NCBI GenBank assembly: GCA_002498845.1
Contig: DAJC01000051.1
Coordinates: 1-64,000, forward strand
Origin: Thermoplasmatales archaeon UBA509
GTDB lineage: Archaea > Thermoplasmatota > Thermoplasmata > Thermoplasmatales > Thermoplasmataceae
Direction of reading: 5' to 3'
Length of the DNA stretch: 64,000 bases
Shown here: positions 53,811 to 62,232 of the stretch, piece by piece
Numbering within the stretch: position 1 is the stretch's first letter
Layout of the letters: every line of letters starts with the position of its first letter
Position numbers and translations under genes: made by a program
The notes under the pieces: generated by a model
Databases searched by the model: none
The model's input: only the letters and a program-made list of their open reading frames with translations
What the model was told of the DNA's origin: nothing

Positions 53811-54809
53811 ATGAAAAGTGATGAACTATGCCTCCCTTCCACGTCGTCCGAGCCTGGAGCAACCCTCCCCGATACAAGGATCCTTTCCATTGCCATAGTG
53901 ACGCACAACAGGGAGGTAAAGCTCCGGAAACTGATCAAATCAATACTGGAATCGCAGCAGATTGTTTCCAGGCTGTCAGAGATCGTAATAGTTGATGATT
54001 CCCCGCGCAGGACAGAACTCGGTTCTGATTTTCCAGGCGTCATTGATTATGTGTGGGTGCCTGATCGTATATTTATAACCAGGGCGAAGAATATTGCATG
54101 GAGAAGGACAACAGCACCACTTATCCTGTTCATAGATGATGATAACATTGTCAACAGCGATTCTGTACTGCACCTTCTGGATATAATGCAGGAATATCCG
54201 GGAATTGGTGCAGTGATGCCTTCAGTGGCTTATCTCAACCATCCGTCACGCATATGGGTTTATTCAGCGCCATTTCGTCAGGGCAGATGGTCCATGAACC
54301 TTATGGGAAGAAATACAATTGAAAATGTGATTCCGGATAAGGATCTGCTGGATACGGATGCTCTTCCCAATGCTTTCATTATAAGACGGTCGGTCCTGAT
54401 CTCCATACGGGGATTTGATGAGGAATTCATTTACAACAATTCATGTGATTTATGCCAGAGGATCAAGGAATACGGGTTTGAAGTGTACGCATCCACAATG
54501 TCAAGATTCTACCACGATGTCCCTCCTCCTGACCGGAAGGGGTACTGGGCGGATCATGTTGCTGCTGACATTAAAAGAGCATTTCCTGAATCCAGAGACT
54601 GGACTCTTCTGATGAGAAAGTTGCATGGGATTAACAGTATTCGATCTCCATTACTTTACCTGCATTTCATAATCTGGGTGCTTCAGGTTGATCTGGGCAT
54701 GCTGTTGATGAGGCTCTCTTCAAGAGAATTCATCAGGATCAATTTCAGCTTCCTGAAAGGTTTTATTTTCGGAGTAAAAATGAAGGTCTCCAAATTTTAC
54801 AGAACATAG
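53811..54809 (+). CDS. family 2 glycosyltransferase (rhamnosyltransferase-like)
   Basis: 332 residues. SIAIVTHNREVKLRKLIKSI near 26, EIVIVDDSPRRTE near 58, FITRAKNIAWRRTTAPLILF near 90 and IDDDNIVNSDS (DxD) near 111; then LPNAFIIRRSVLISIRGFDE near 187 and NSCDLCQRIKEYGFEVYAST. This is the GT2 layout of enzymes adding rhamnose or similar sugars to polyprenyl-linked glycans. The C-terminus has an amphipathic or membrane segment. It has its own AT-rich promoter. Donor unknown. Confidence 0.82.
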   Translation: MKSDELCLPSTSSEPGATLPDTRILSIAIVTHNREVKLRKLIKSILESQQIVSRLSEIVIVDDSPRRTELGSDFPGVIDYVWVPDRIFITRAKNIAWRRTTAPLILFIDDDNIVNSDSVLHLLDIMQEYPGIGAVMPSVAYLNHPSRIWVYSAPFRQGRWSMNLMGRNTIENVIPDKDLLDTDALPNAFIIRRSVLISIRGFDEEFIYNNSCDLCQRIKEYGFEVYASTMSRFYHDVPPPDRKGYWADHVAADIKRAFPESRDWTLLMRKLHGINSIRSPLLYLHFIIWVLQVDLGMLLMRLSSREFIRINFSFLKGFIFGVKMKVSKFYRT

Positions 54810-55064
54810 AATGCAGATTGTGGCATAATACACGAAACAGGGTAACCCATACCATAATTTCCGGTCATCTGTTTTTCCTGCGGCAATACACAGAAGCACA
54901 TATTCCTGCACTGGAAAGATCGTGCCGTATATTGTGGCTTAGTCGGACTGTCTGAGAGGAAAATACTCAGAAACTCCTAAGGACAGCGGCCGCAAACACA
55001 ACAGAATTCTGCACTATTTTGCACAGAACAGTTAATATATTGCAACTTAGTCTGATCAGTGATA

Positions 55065-55805
55065 ATGTCATATTCCATCTGCATAACGAACTTCAATGAT
55101 CGACCTTACTTGGAGAAGTCGCTTCAGAGTATCACCGACTTTGCTGGAAGGATAGATGCAGAGGTTGTTGTGGTGGACAGCAACAGCACTGATGGATCTC
55201 AGGAAATTATTGATGATTACCTTCGGAGAGGGCTCATTCAAAGGGTGATAAGTACGCGGTGCTCAAGAGGAAGAGGAAGGGATATTGCATTCCGAAACTC
55301 CCATGGTGATATTGTTCTGGCCAGTATTGACACTGACGTGGTTTACAGTGTGCCTGGACTTTTGCAGTTTGTTGCCGAATACATGAGCAAGAGAATGGGA
55401 AAGCTCTTCGCAGTATACGGAGCAATGATTGGGACAAGATCGTGTATAGAGAAAATAGGGGGCTGGAAAGACCTTGACAGGCATGAGGACAATGAGATAT
55501 CCATGCGGGCCATGATGGCGGGCCTTTATGATCAGGACATGTCAATCAATGTGGTCATGGAGCACCTTTCGGAACTACGAAAGCTGACACTAATGGAATC
55601 CATGAAACTAACTTATACTGATTACAGGGACTGGTACAGGATCGGGCTGAAGCTCAGGAATACCCCGGCAGATGCCCTGATGAAACCACATGTTCTGCTG
55701 TCCTACCTTTCAGCCAGAATTCGCGGTGTTATGCCATCACCCGTTTTTGACAAGTACATTGCAGAGTTGAAGGGGGAAGGCGCTGGGAATGCCGGCCGCA
55801 GATGA
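55065..55805 (+). CDS. family 2 glycosyltransferase
   Basis: 246 residues. SYSICITNFNDRPYLEKSLQ at the start, EVVVVDSNSTDGSQEIIDDY near 33, RGRGRDIAFRNSHGDIVLAS near 70 and IDTDVVYSVPG (DxD) near 90, then GGWKDLDRHEDNEISMRAMM near 136. GT-A fold, family 2. ATG 55065 chosen; GTG 55059 is in frame two codons before. A TATA-like gttaatatat lies near 55031. Its 3' end overlaps the following membrane protein gene by 17 bases, so they form one unit. Confidence 0.82.
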   Translation: MSYSICITNFNDRPYLEKSLQSITDFAGRIDAEVVVVDSNSTDGSQEIIDDYLRRGLIQRVISTRCSRGRGRDIAFRNSHGDIVLASIDTDVVYSVPGLLQFVAEYMSKRMGKLFAVYGAMIGTRSCIEKIGGWKDLDRHEDNEISMRAMMAGLYDQDMSINVVMEHLSELRKLTLMESMKLTYTDYRDWYRIGLKLRNTPADALMKPHVLLSYLSARIRGVMPSPVFDKYIAELKGEGAGNAGRR

Positions 55806-56472
55806 TTCAGGGCAATCACTGAAGAAGGGTTTTGCAGCCCGGAGTTTCAGGCTCATTCCGTTACTGCTGCTTCTTGCAACCATAGGTTACATTGGTGCAA
55901 GATTGTTTGAATCAAGGGCAAATCAATTCGGTATCAACATTTCATATGCCGGCGGAATTCCTGTTGCTGTTGGAGGAATCTACTTTTTCACATTTCTGAG
56001 CATTGCTGCCTCACTTGCTGTATCGCGCATCAGAAAATTTCCACTTTTCGCCACTTTCACCATAGGGCTGGTGTCGGGCCTGGCATTCTATGAATGCACA
56101 TATGCTGTCATTTTTGCAGTATTTGCCAGGAATTTGGGTTTGCTTATCCCGGAAGCAAGTCTTCCTGCTTCAGGTTGGGCAGGCTATGGTACCTGGTTCA
56201 TGCTGGAATTACTTGTGATATGCCTCAGTTATCCGATCTGGAAGATGCTGCGTTTGACCAGGGAAGGGCTGCTTCTCGTAATGTTGTATCTTGTTGCAAT
56301 GGTTGTCTGGATGCTCATTTACAATTTTCAGTATCCGCCTTTTATCAATTCAGTAGGAGTGTACTCTGTCAATACGATTGCCGAAGTTACCGGAACTCTC
56401 ATTCTTCCAGTTAGTTACAGGAATCCTGAAGGGAATGGAGCATCGGATAATTTCCAGACAATGTCCGCCTGA
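55789..56472 (+). CDS. multi-pass membrane protein, unknown
   Basis: 227 residues with about six membrane helices, among them LIPLLLLLATIGYIGARLF, YFFTFLSIAASLAVSRIRKF, WFMLELLVICLSYPIWKMLR and LLVMLYLVAMVVWMLIYNFQ. No motif recognised. Overlap with the glycosyltransferase upstream suggests the two act together, for example presenting a lipid-linked glycan at the membrane. Confidence 0.6.
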   Translation: MPAADDSGQSLKKGFAARSFRLIPLLLLLATIGYIGARLFESRANQFGINISYAGGIPVAVGGIYFFTFLSIAASLAVSRIRKFPLFATFTIGLVSGLAFYECTYAVIFAVFARNLGLLIPEASLPASGWAGYGTWFMLELLVICLSYPIWKMLRLTREGLLLVMLYLVAMVVWMLIYNFQYPPFINSVGVYSVNTIAEVTGTLILPVSYRNPEGNGASDNFQTMSA

Positions 56473-56593
56473 AAGGTCGCCGGGAACTGATTTGTGCCAT
56501 GGTATGTTGTATTTATGTTACACACATAAATTTATGGAAAAATTGTATGTTCACTGGAAAATTTCTTATATGAATGACATTTGATCTTTTTCA

Positions 56594-57520
56594 TTGGAAC
56601 TTTCAGACATAGATAAAAAATTTGACATGCAGAGTGTCATCTGGATTGGGGCAGACCTCAATCTGTTCTCATTTCCTGAGAGTTATACGGAGCCTGTACC
56701 AATTTTTCTGGACTTCAGGAACAGTTTTCACAGGGCCACAATGGTTATTGACAGAAGTGTGTCAATGAAAGACATCCAGATGCTGAAGTTCCAGTATGAA
56801 GTGAAGCAATCTGGCTCCTTATACACAATTTCAAGGGATATCCCCGAGAGTGCACTGGTAAGGAGAATACACGATCTGGTAAACACACATGGTGCCTCAA
56901 TTGTTGCAATTTATCTGGAGAAGAAGCTATTGAAGATAAAGATCAAGTTCCATCACAGTGTTGACAGGGAGATTTCTGATCATCTGCTTTCCATGGCTCT
57001 CCAGTATGAGGATTTCCATATTGAGTATCTTGGCCCTTCTGCCGGCATAAAGGAGGATCTTCTTGAGCTGGACAGGATGTTTTCCCTTACGTCACTTTCT
57101 TTTTCCATAGATGAAGATACTTCAACCCAGAATACGCTGGCAAGGTTCCCTGCAGGTACTGTGTTTGAACTTCAGAATAAAGCAGGCAATCACATGGCGA
57201 TCCTCGCATATCCTGATGAGATGACTGATGTGCCTCAGGGTGTTATAGAGATATCCAGAGAAGATTCCATATACGAAACTGAATATTCTCATCCAGCCCT
57301 TGATATGATTAGATCAGAAGCATATGCCCAGGGAGTTGTGCGCTATAACTATTTTGGCAAAATGAAAGATGGTAGGCTCAAGGTCAGGATTCTTCTTCTC
57401 AAGAGCCACCTTACCGCGTATCTTTCCATACTGGAAAAGATCAGGAGAGAAAAAGACCAGTGGAACATAGTCCTTGATGATGTGAGCAGTGTCACTGATT
57501 CAACATTTTCGAATTTTTGA
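56594..57520 (+). CDS. unknown cytoplasmic protein, possibly regulatory
   Basis: 308 residues, no membrane segment. The first part (IWIGADLNLFSFPESYTEPV, MVIDRSVSMKDIQMLKFQYE) looks like alternating strands, the centre KKLLKIKIKFHHSVDREISD is strand-helix, and residues 180-240 (LARFPAGTVFELQNKAG) could be a small sensor-like domain. I see no helix-turn-helix at the C-terminus. A TATA-like TTATATG at 56566 stands about 26 bases before the TTG at 56594, fitting a leaderless TTG start. Family not recognised. Confidence 0.6.
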   Translation: MELSDIDKKFDMQSVIWIGADLNLFSFPESYTEPVPIFLDFRNSFHRATMVIDRSVSMKDIQMLKFQYEVKQSGSLYTISRDIPESALVRRIHDLVNTHGASIVAIYLEKKLLKIKIKFHHSVDREISDHLLSMALQYEDFHIEYLGPSAGIKEDLLELDRMFSLTSLSFSIDEDTSTQNTLARFPAGTVFELQNKAGNHMAILAYPDEMTDVPQGVIEISREDSIYETEYSHPALDMIRSEAYAQGVVRYNYFGKMKDGRLKVRILLLKSHLTAYLSILEKIRREKDQWNIVLDDVSSVTDSTFSNF

Positions 57521-57782
57521 TTTTTTCCGCATTAAAGGACATTGAAATTGGCCCCTATATCAGTAAACCGATCAGGAAAACCGCTGATCCTGCGATGTTG
57601 ATGAACCATGAAGGTCTTGTGCGCAGCAAGGGCTTGAAAATTAAGGTAAGAAACTTCTTCATGAGAAGGTTATGATTGAAAGCTTCTATTCACTTCATCC
57701 GAAAGGAAATCCGCATGAGGCCAGATATGCCTCGGCCCTACACGGCCGCATAACAGAATTTCCAGTCTAAGTGCGGAATTTC

Positions 57783-57789
57783 TATATAA
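57783..57789 (+). promoter_or_regulatory. TATA box before a leaderless TTG start
   Basis: TATATAA at 57783-57789, centre about 25 bases before the TTG at 57811. No ribosome binding site lies between, so the transcript probably starts at the TTG. Confidence 0.5.
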
Positions 57790-57810
57790 GCAAATTCACA
57801 TTTCCCTCAG

Positions 57811-59715
57811 TTGAAATCGCTTTCCGGACACCGTTTGCAGTTAAGCATTCTGATGATAGCTGCAGTCGCATATGCTGTTGTATATTCTGTATTTGCTTAC
57901 ATGCGATATATCAGCTACAATTCCTATGTGTTTGATCTGGGAGTCAGTTCACAGCTTCTATACGGCGTTATGCATGGCGGAAATCTTAACTTTGGAAACC
58001 TGGTTGCCAATAAGCTGATCTATGTTCCAATAGGTGTGCTATACGGAATTCACCCGTATCCACCTGCTCTTGAATATGCACAGGCAGCATGGCTGGCTTT
58101 TGGTTCAGTGCCGCTTTACTTCATAGCTTTCAGAAGGCTTGAAAACAAAAATTATGCTCTGGCCGTAGCTCTATCATATCTGTTCTTCTACCCACTTGCT
58201 GGCGATTACTGGTTTGATTTTCACTTCATGGCATTATTTCCCACATTTCTCCTGCTCTCATTTGCCTTCAGGGAGAGCAACCGGATCAGACTGTCGCTGG
58301 CAGCAGCAGTTCTGGCCGCCATGACGGACTTTATGTCACCACTCATAATTGCATTCTACGGAATTTATATAATTCTGGACCACAGGAAACGAAAGGCTAT
58401 CAGTGACGATAATGAAGGAATCTTCCGGATTGATTCCGGTCTCTATCTAATTTTAATTGGAATCGTGTTTTTCGGGATCATTGTGGCGTACTATGGATAC
58501 GGATATTTCTTCCTTTACGCCTCTGGTGCCATTACCGTGCCTTCACCATTTTCCACAGGAGCTTCGTTCATGGCCAGGAGCACATATTTCTTCTGGCTGC
58601 TTCTCCCTGTGTTATTCCTTTGCCTGCTTTCACCTGAGAGCATGATTATGATTATTCCATACGTTGGCTTTGCCCTGGCAAACCAGTATACCCCATATGT
58701 GAGTACCATGTACTACCAGTACCCGGCACTTACTGCACCTGTTATATTCTATTCCCTGGTTCTGGGCATAGAAAGGATCTCAAAATCAGGTTCCGTGAAG
58801 TGGAAGAGGTCCATAAAGAAATTCGGAAAAATTTCCTATGCAATTCTGACATTTATTGTAATACTGGCTATCCTTTTTACGCCTCTTGGTAATCTTGCCA
58901 GCAATAATTACCTGAATCCGTCGCTATCACATGTACTGACTGGCCAGAGCGCAAGCTACGAGGCCGCCAACCTCCTGCAGTATCATTCCTATGATGCCAA
59001 CGTATCAAGGATAATTTCTCTTGTCCCCATGGGATCGTCTGTGCTCATACAGAACAATATGCCGCAGCTCACCAGCGGATATAACTGGACCATTCCAGAT
59101 TATCTCAATGTCAGCAGCCGGCACCTGCCCGAGTACGTGGTGGCTGATCCTTATAACAGGGCTTATTATACAACATACTTCTCCACAAATTATCACCTGA
59201 ATATGGCATATGACGTAAATTATTTCCTTGAAAGCGGAATGTATGGAATTTTTGCTGAAGCTGACGGAGTAATGCTTCTTAAAGAAGGCTATAACGGTCG
59301 GCCGATTCTCTGGATTCCACTTCGTTCCATGCCGGTAGATATTTCTGTTACTTCCGAGCCTTCAGGCATGCAAACATTGAATTATTCCAATATAAATTAC
59401 AACAGCCTGCTGTTTCTGCCTGAAGGAAATACGCAGGTGACCATTAACATATCTGGTTCCGGTGCCGGTAAGTTTCACCTTGAGTCCATTAACCTCACAT
59501 GGCGCTTCAGCTATTTTTCAACCGATCACTATGTCAACATTTCTTCAGGGAACTATTCATTACACGATGGTAGCTATATTTTCCAGACAGACATCCCTTA
59601 CTCACCTGCACCCATCTTCAAGGTTGCCTTGAGGTATGAAAGTTCTTCCACCTATCCTGTATCTATAAAAATGCAGCTGCAACAACTTACCTACAATATT
59701 ACAGGCAGAAACTAA
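57811..59715 (+). CDS. DUF2079 membrane protein (GT-C-like)
   Basis: 634 residues. About nine to ten membrane helices in the first 370 residues, then a soluble C-terminal domain of about 260 residues facing outward, rich in N-x-S/T sites. YNSYVFDLGVSSQLLYGVMH near 36 and the acidic WFDFHFMALFP near 133 match DUF2079, related in layout to membrane glycosyltransferases that use lipid-linked sugars (GT-C). TTG 57811 is the likely start from the TATA spacing. Placed at the end of the glycosyltransferase region, it may transfer sugars on the outer face of the membrane. Confidence 0.75.
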   Translation: MKSLSGHRLQLSILMIAAVAYAVVYSVFAYMRYISYNSYVFDLGVSSQLLYGVMHGGNLNFGNLVANKLIYVPIGVLYGIHPYPPALEYAQAAWLAFGSVPLYFIAFRRLENKNYALAVALSYLFFYPLAGDYWFDFHFMALFPTFLLLSFAFRESNRIRLSLAAAVLAAMTDFMSPLIIAFYGIYIILDHRKRKAISDDNEGIFRIDSGLYLILIGIVFFGIIVAYYGYGYFFLYASGAITVPSPFSTGASFMARSTYFFWLLLPVLFLCLLSPESMIMIIPYVGFALANQYTPYVSTMYYQYPALTAPVIFYSLVLGIERISKSGSVKWKRSIKKFGKISYAILTFIVILAILFTPLGNLASNNYLNPSLSHVLTGQSASYEAANLLQYHSYDANVSRIISLVPMGSSVLIQNNMPQLTSGYNWTIPDYLNVSSRHLPEYVVADPYNRAYYTTYFSTNYHLNMAYDVNYFLESGMYGIFAEADGVMLLKEGYNGRPILWIPLRSMPVDISVTSEPSGMQTLNYSNINYNSLLFLPEGNTQVTINISGSGAGKFHLESINLTWRFSYFSTDHYVNISSGNYSLHDGSYIFQTDIPYSPAPIFKVALRYESSSTYPVSIKMQLQQLTYNITGRN

Positions 59716-59791
59716 CCATCACTGATTATTTTCCAATTTACCGAAATTTTATACTAAAATATTTTTTATATGATATTCATAACCATTCATA

Positions 59792-60460
59792 ATGACAGAG
59801 GAGGAGAAACAGAAGCTCAGTCTTACAGCTACTGCGTACAGGTACGTTTTTGATGGAATAATGAACGGGAGATACAGGGCAGGCCAGTCAATCAGCCCTG
59901 ATACACTGGCTTCAAATCTCAACATGAGCAAAACACCAATAAGAGAAGCTTTGCTCCAGCTTGAAACCGAGGGTCTGATCGTCAGGAACGGGAGATTCTA
60001 CAATATAATATATCTCGATGAAAATGAAGTTATAGAACTGTACGAGGTAAGGGCTATACTGGAGGCAGAAGCATCCGCAATGGCAGCAGCAAGAATGACT
60101 GATGATATTCGCAAGGAATTGAGGGAAACTCTCAGAATAATAAAGAAGATGAGTTCGACCGAAAACCCAGACCCAATAATGCTGGCTGATCTCAATGGAA
60201 AACTTCATTCAATGATTGCAGCGGCAAGCGGCAACAGGTACATTGTTGAATACACCAGCAACATACGGCTAAAGCTGAAAGTGGTCAGAACTACATTGTT
60301 CAGCAGCTTCGACAGAAGGGAAGTTGAGCTTAAGGAGCACGAGAAAGTAATAGAAGCAGTCCTTTCCGGAAACCAGGCAACGGCCAGAAGGAGCATGTGG
60401 GAACACGAGATGGAAGTCCTTGAATACCTCAAGGCTTCGGTACTGAACAAGATTTATTGA
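59792..60460 (+). CDS. GntR-family transcriptional regulator (FCD type)
   Basis: 222 residues. Winged helix: YVFDGIMNGRYRAGQSISPD, LASNLNMSKTPIREALLQLE, TEGLIVRN - the standard GntR pattern. The C-terminal helical FCD domain (ELYEVRAILEAEASAMAAA; LNGKLHSMIAAASGNRYIVE; EHEKVIEAVLSGNQATARRS) carries the metal-binding His/Asp positions. FadR-type GntR proteins sense organic acids. They are common in bacteria and rare in archaea, which may mean acquisition. Its last bases overlap the convergent nfeD-like gene. Confidence 0.87.
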   Translation: MTEEEKQKLSLTATAYRYVFDGIMNGRYRAGQSISPDTLASNLNMSKTPIREALLQLETEGLIVRNGRFYNIIYLDENEVIELYEVRAILEAEASAMAAARMTDDIRKELRETLRIIKKMSSTENPDPIMLADLNGKLHSMIAAASGNRYIVEYTSNIRLKLKVVRTTLFSSFDRREVELKEHEKVIEAVLSGNQATARRSMWEHEMEVLEYLKASVLNKIY

Positions 60461-60828
60461 TTGCTGTCAGCTTTCTGGTCTTCAACACCCTTCTCTTCCT
60501 TCGATTGACCAGGGGCCTCATACTGCACTTTTTCCACAAGAAGCGTCAAGTTATTCACATTTTTAACAATTACCTCGTCGCCCACGTTCAGATCGCCTGC
60601 GCCTATGTTCTCTGCTCGCCAGAACTGAGAACTGACCTTTACTTCCGTGTAGTTTGGGGTCTTTGCTGATACTTTTCCTTTCTGGCCCACCATGGATGTT
60701 GCTCCCGTCAGGGGTTTTCTGCCGAATGGGTACCGCAATAAAAGTCGAGTGATCCATGCACCAAGGGCAAATCCAATTATAAGAAAGATCACTATGTATA
60801 AAATCAGGGTCGATTCGGAATATAACAT
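60454..60828 (-). CDS. short NfeD-like protein
   Basis: 124 residues: an N-terminal membrane helix (STLILYIVIFLIIGFALGAW), then an OB-fold (MVGQKGKVSAKTPNYTEVKV, SSQFWRAENIGAGDLNVGDE, VIVKNVNNLTLLVEKVQ) with the GxxGxVxxxL...GxxWxA pattern of the NfeD C-terminal domain, and an acidic Gln-rich tail. The usual partner, a stomatin/SPFH protein, is not adjacent; instead the PH-like zinc-ribbon gene is 15 bases upstream on the same strand. Confidence 0.72.
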   Translation of the reverse strand: MLYSESTLILYIVIFLIIGFALGAWITRLLLRYPFGRKPLTGATSMVGQKGKVSAKTPNYTEVKVSSQFWRAENIGAGDLNVGDEVIVKNVNNLTLLVEKVQYEAPGQSKEEKGVEDQKADSNQ

Positions 60829-60843
60829 AAATACTTCACTTCG

Positions 60844-61512
60844 TCATTTCTTTTTTGAATTTACCTTTTTCCCACAATTAGGGCAGTACTTATCATCTGG
60901 AGAGAGTTCATGCCCGCAGTACTCGCACTTGAGCTCCAGGCTCTTCATGGTATCCAGGGCTGGTGCTTCCTGAATGACTTCCTCGTTGCCTGTTTCGCTC
61001 TCAATATGTGTGGGAGCCGACTTCTGATCCTTTGGAGGTGTGGTGCCAAAATATGCCATTCCTATGTTCTGCTTTGTTGAACGGGCATTGGCCATCTCAA
61101 CCTGCTTCCTGTACTCTTCCTCGGATTTTCTCTTCTCTGCTTCTTCCTGATGCTTTCTTGCGTCGCTTATCCATCTCTTGATCTCATCATCCCACTTTGA
61201 AGGATCTTTCAACGCAAATTCATACCTCTTATCCTGTCCATCCTTTTCGAATTCTATAGTGAGAAATTTATTTGTGAACAGCTTTAGCTTTGGAACCGCT
61301 GAAGATACATTCTTCAACTCAAAAAGGCGTACATCCATGTATATCTTTGGAGGGGCTGCCCTGATGAGACCTCTCTTTCCCTTGATTTCGTATATTATAC
61401 GTTTATCGGTAAGATAAAGAGTGCCGTCCTGAATTTCGGCTTCTCCTTCCCTTAGGACGCATTCCTCCTTCATGAGTTCGTGTTCATCCACTTCATATAT
61501 TGGCATTGACAT
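60844..61512 (-). CDS. PH-like domain protein with coiled coil and C-terminal zinc ribbon
   Basis: 222 residues. Residues 15-105 (EAEIQDGTLYLTDKRIIYEI...FTNKFLTIEFEKDGQDKRYE) resemble a GRAM/bacterial PH domain with its typical LTDKRI strand. Then a charged coiled coil (ISDARKHQEEAEKRKSEEEY), a flexible linker, and a zinc ribbon CEYCGHELSPDDKYCPNCGK at the end. It is followed by the NfeD-like gene. This layout suggests a membrane-edge adaptor that bridges lipid and protein partners. No catalytic motif is seen. Confidence 0.65.
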   Translation of the reverse strand: MSMPIYEVDEHELMKEECVLREGEAEIQDGTLYLTDKRIIYEIKGKRGLIRAAPPKIYMDVRLFELKNVSSAVPKLKLFTNKFLTIEFEKDGQDKRYEFALKDPSKWDDEIKRWISDARKHQEEAEKRKSEEEYRKQVEMANARSTKQNIGMAYFGTTPPKDQKSAPTHIESETGNEEVIQEAPALDTMKSLELKCEYCGHELSPDDKYCPNCGKKVNSKKK

Positions 61513-62232
61513 TTTGTATATCGAGGTAGAATTATTAACCTTTTTGAGTCAATGACTTTTAATCTATCAACAGTCTTTCTTCCATAGAGATTATGCATTG
61601 ATTTTCATAAGTCTCTCATTCTTTGTAGTTTTATGAATACTCCTTGTTGTACAAAATATTTAAGTAACCCGTAGCTCGGGCTGGTTCTCCTCAGTTGCTC
61701 TTGGGATTGATTCTCATTTTTGTTATTCTTGCATTATGCTTCTAGATAAGAAATAACCATTACCATATCTTCCATGCACATTGTGAATAATATCCGAGGG
61801 TCTAGATATACAGATATTTAAATCAGGGCACAAAGATGGCGGGAGATCCTGGAGTTAGTGGGTAAATTGAAAGGATATCAAGAAGATAATTGGCGGTAAA
61901 GCTGGTTGAAGGTTATTTGTTCACCCATGTTACTAACGTTAATCACACTGGCTTATTGTTCCATTGCCATTTTAGCTCCCCCTTGTTAACATCTCATAGA
62001 GTTTTGCTCGCGAGATCTAATCCCAGAATCGTTTCCCATGTCACTCAATCGAAGCATATGATTTCAACATTTTAAGAAAAATGGTCATTCTCGGCACACG
62101 AATCCTGATTATTTGGGCAATTACAAAGGTAGATAGATGAAATTCATAAATAGCCAGATCTTACGCTAACGAACATCGTATGAAGATAGAAATTGCCATA
62201 AATATTATATCTAGTTTCGCGCTGAATTATCC
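61513..62232. other. long intergenic region
   Basis: About 720 bases with no gene I can support. It holds a small hairpin CCCG-TAGCT-CGGG at about 61669 after a TATA-like atttaagta, and at about 61812 gatatttaaatc followed 20 bases later by ATG GCG GGA GAT, a nine-codon frame (MAGDPGVSG) that ends in TAA. A 61-codon frame at 61890 has no good promoter and unlikely composition. The AT content rises here and into the permease, unlike the operons upstream. The final bases hold the permease promoter. Confidence 0.5.
62198..62210 (+). promoter_or_regulatory. promoter of the permease gene
   Basis: ATAAATATTATAT is centred about 29 bases before ATG 62233, giving a leaderless start for the frameshifted permease. 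Retention of a good promoter argues against long-dead status. Confidence 0.45.

Noticed and set aside
57521-57780. C/D-box small RNA (tgatga-like box and ctga)
   Set aside because: Boxes are not spaced convincingly and no paired C'/D' boxes were seen.
61660-61700. tRNA or other structured RNA at the CCCG-TAGCT-CGGG hairpin
   Set aside because: No T-loop GTTCRA sequence or other tRNA arms nearby; only an isolated short hairpin.
61890-62075. 61-codon plus-strand open frame in the long intergenic region
   Set aside because: No promoter or start signal and residue use unlike the neighbours; likely chance.
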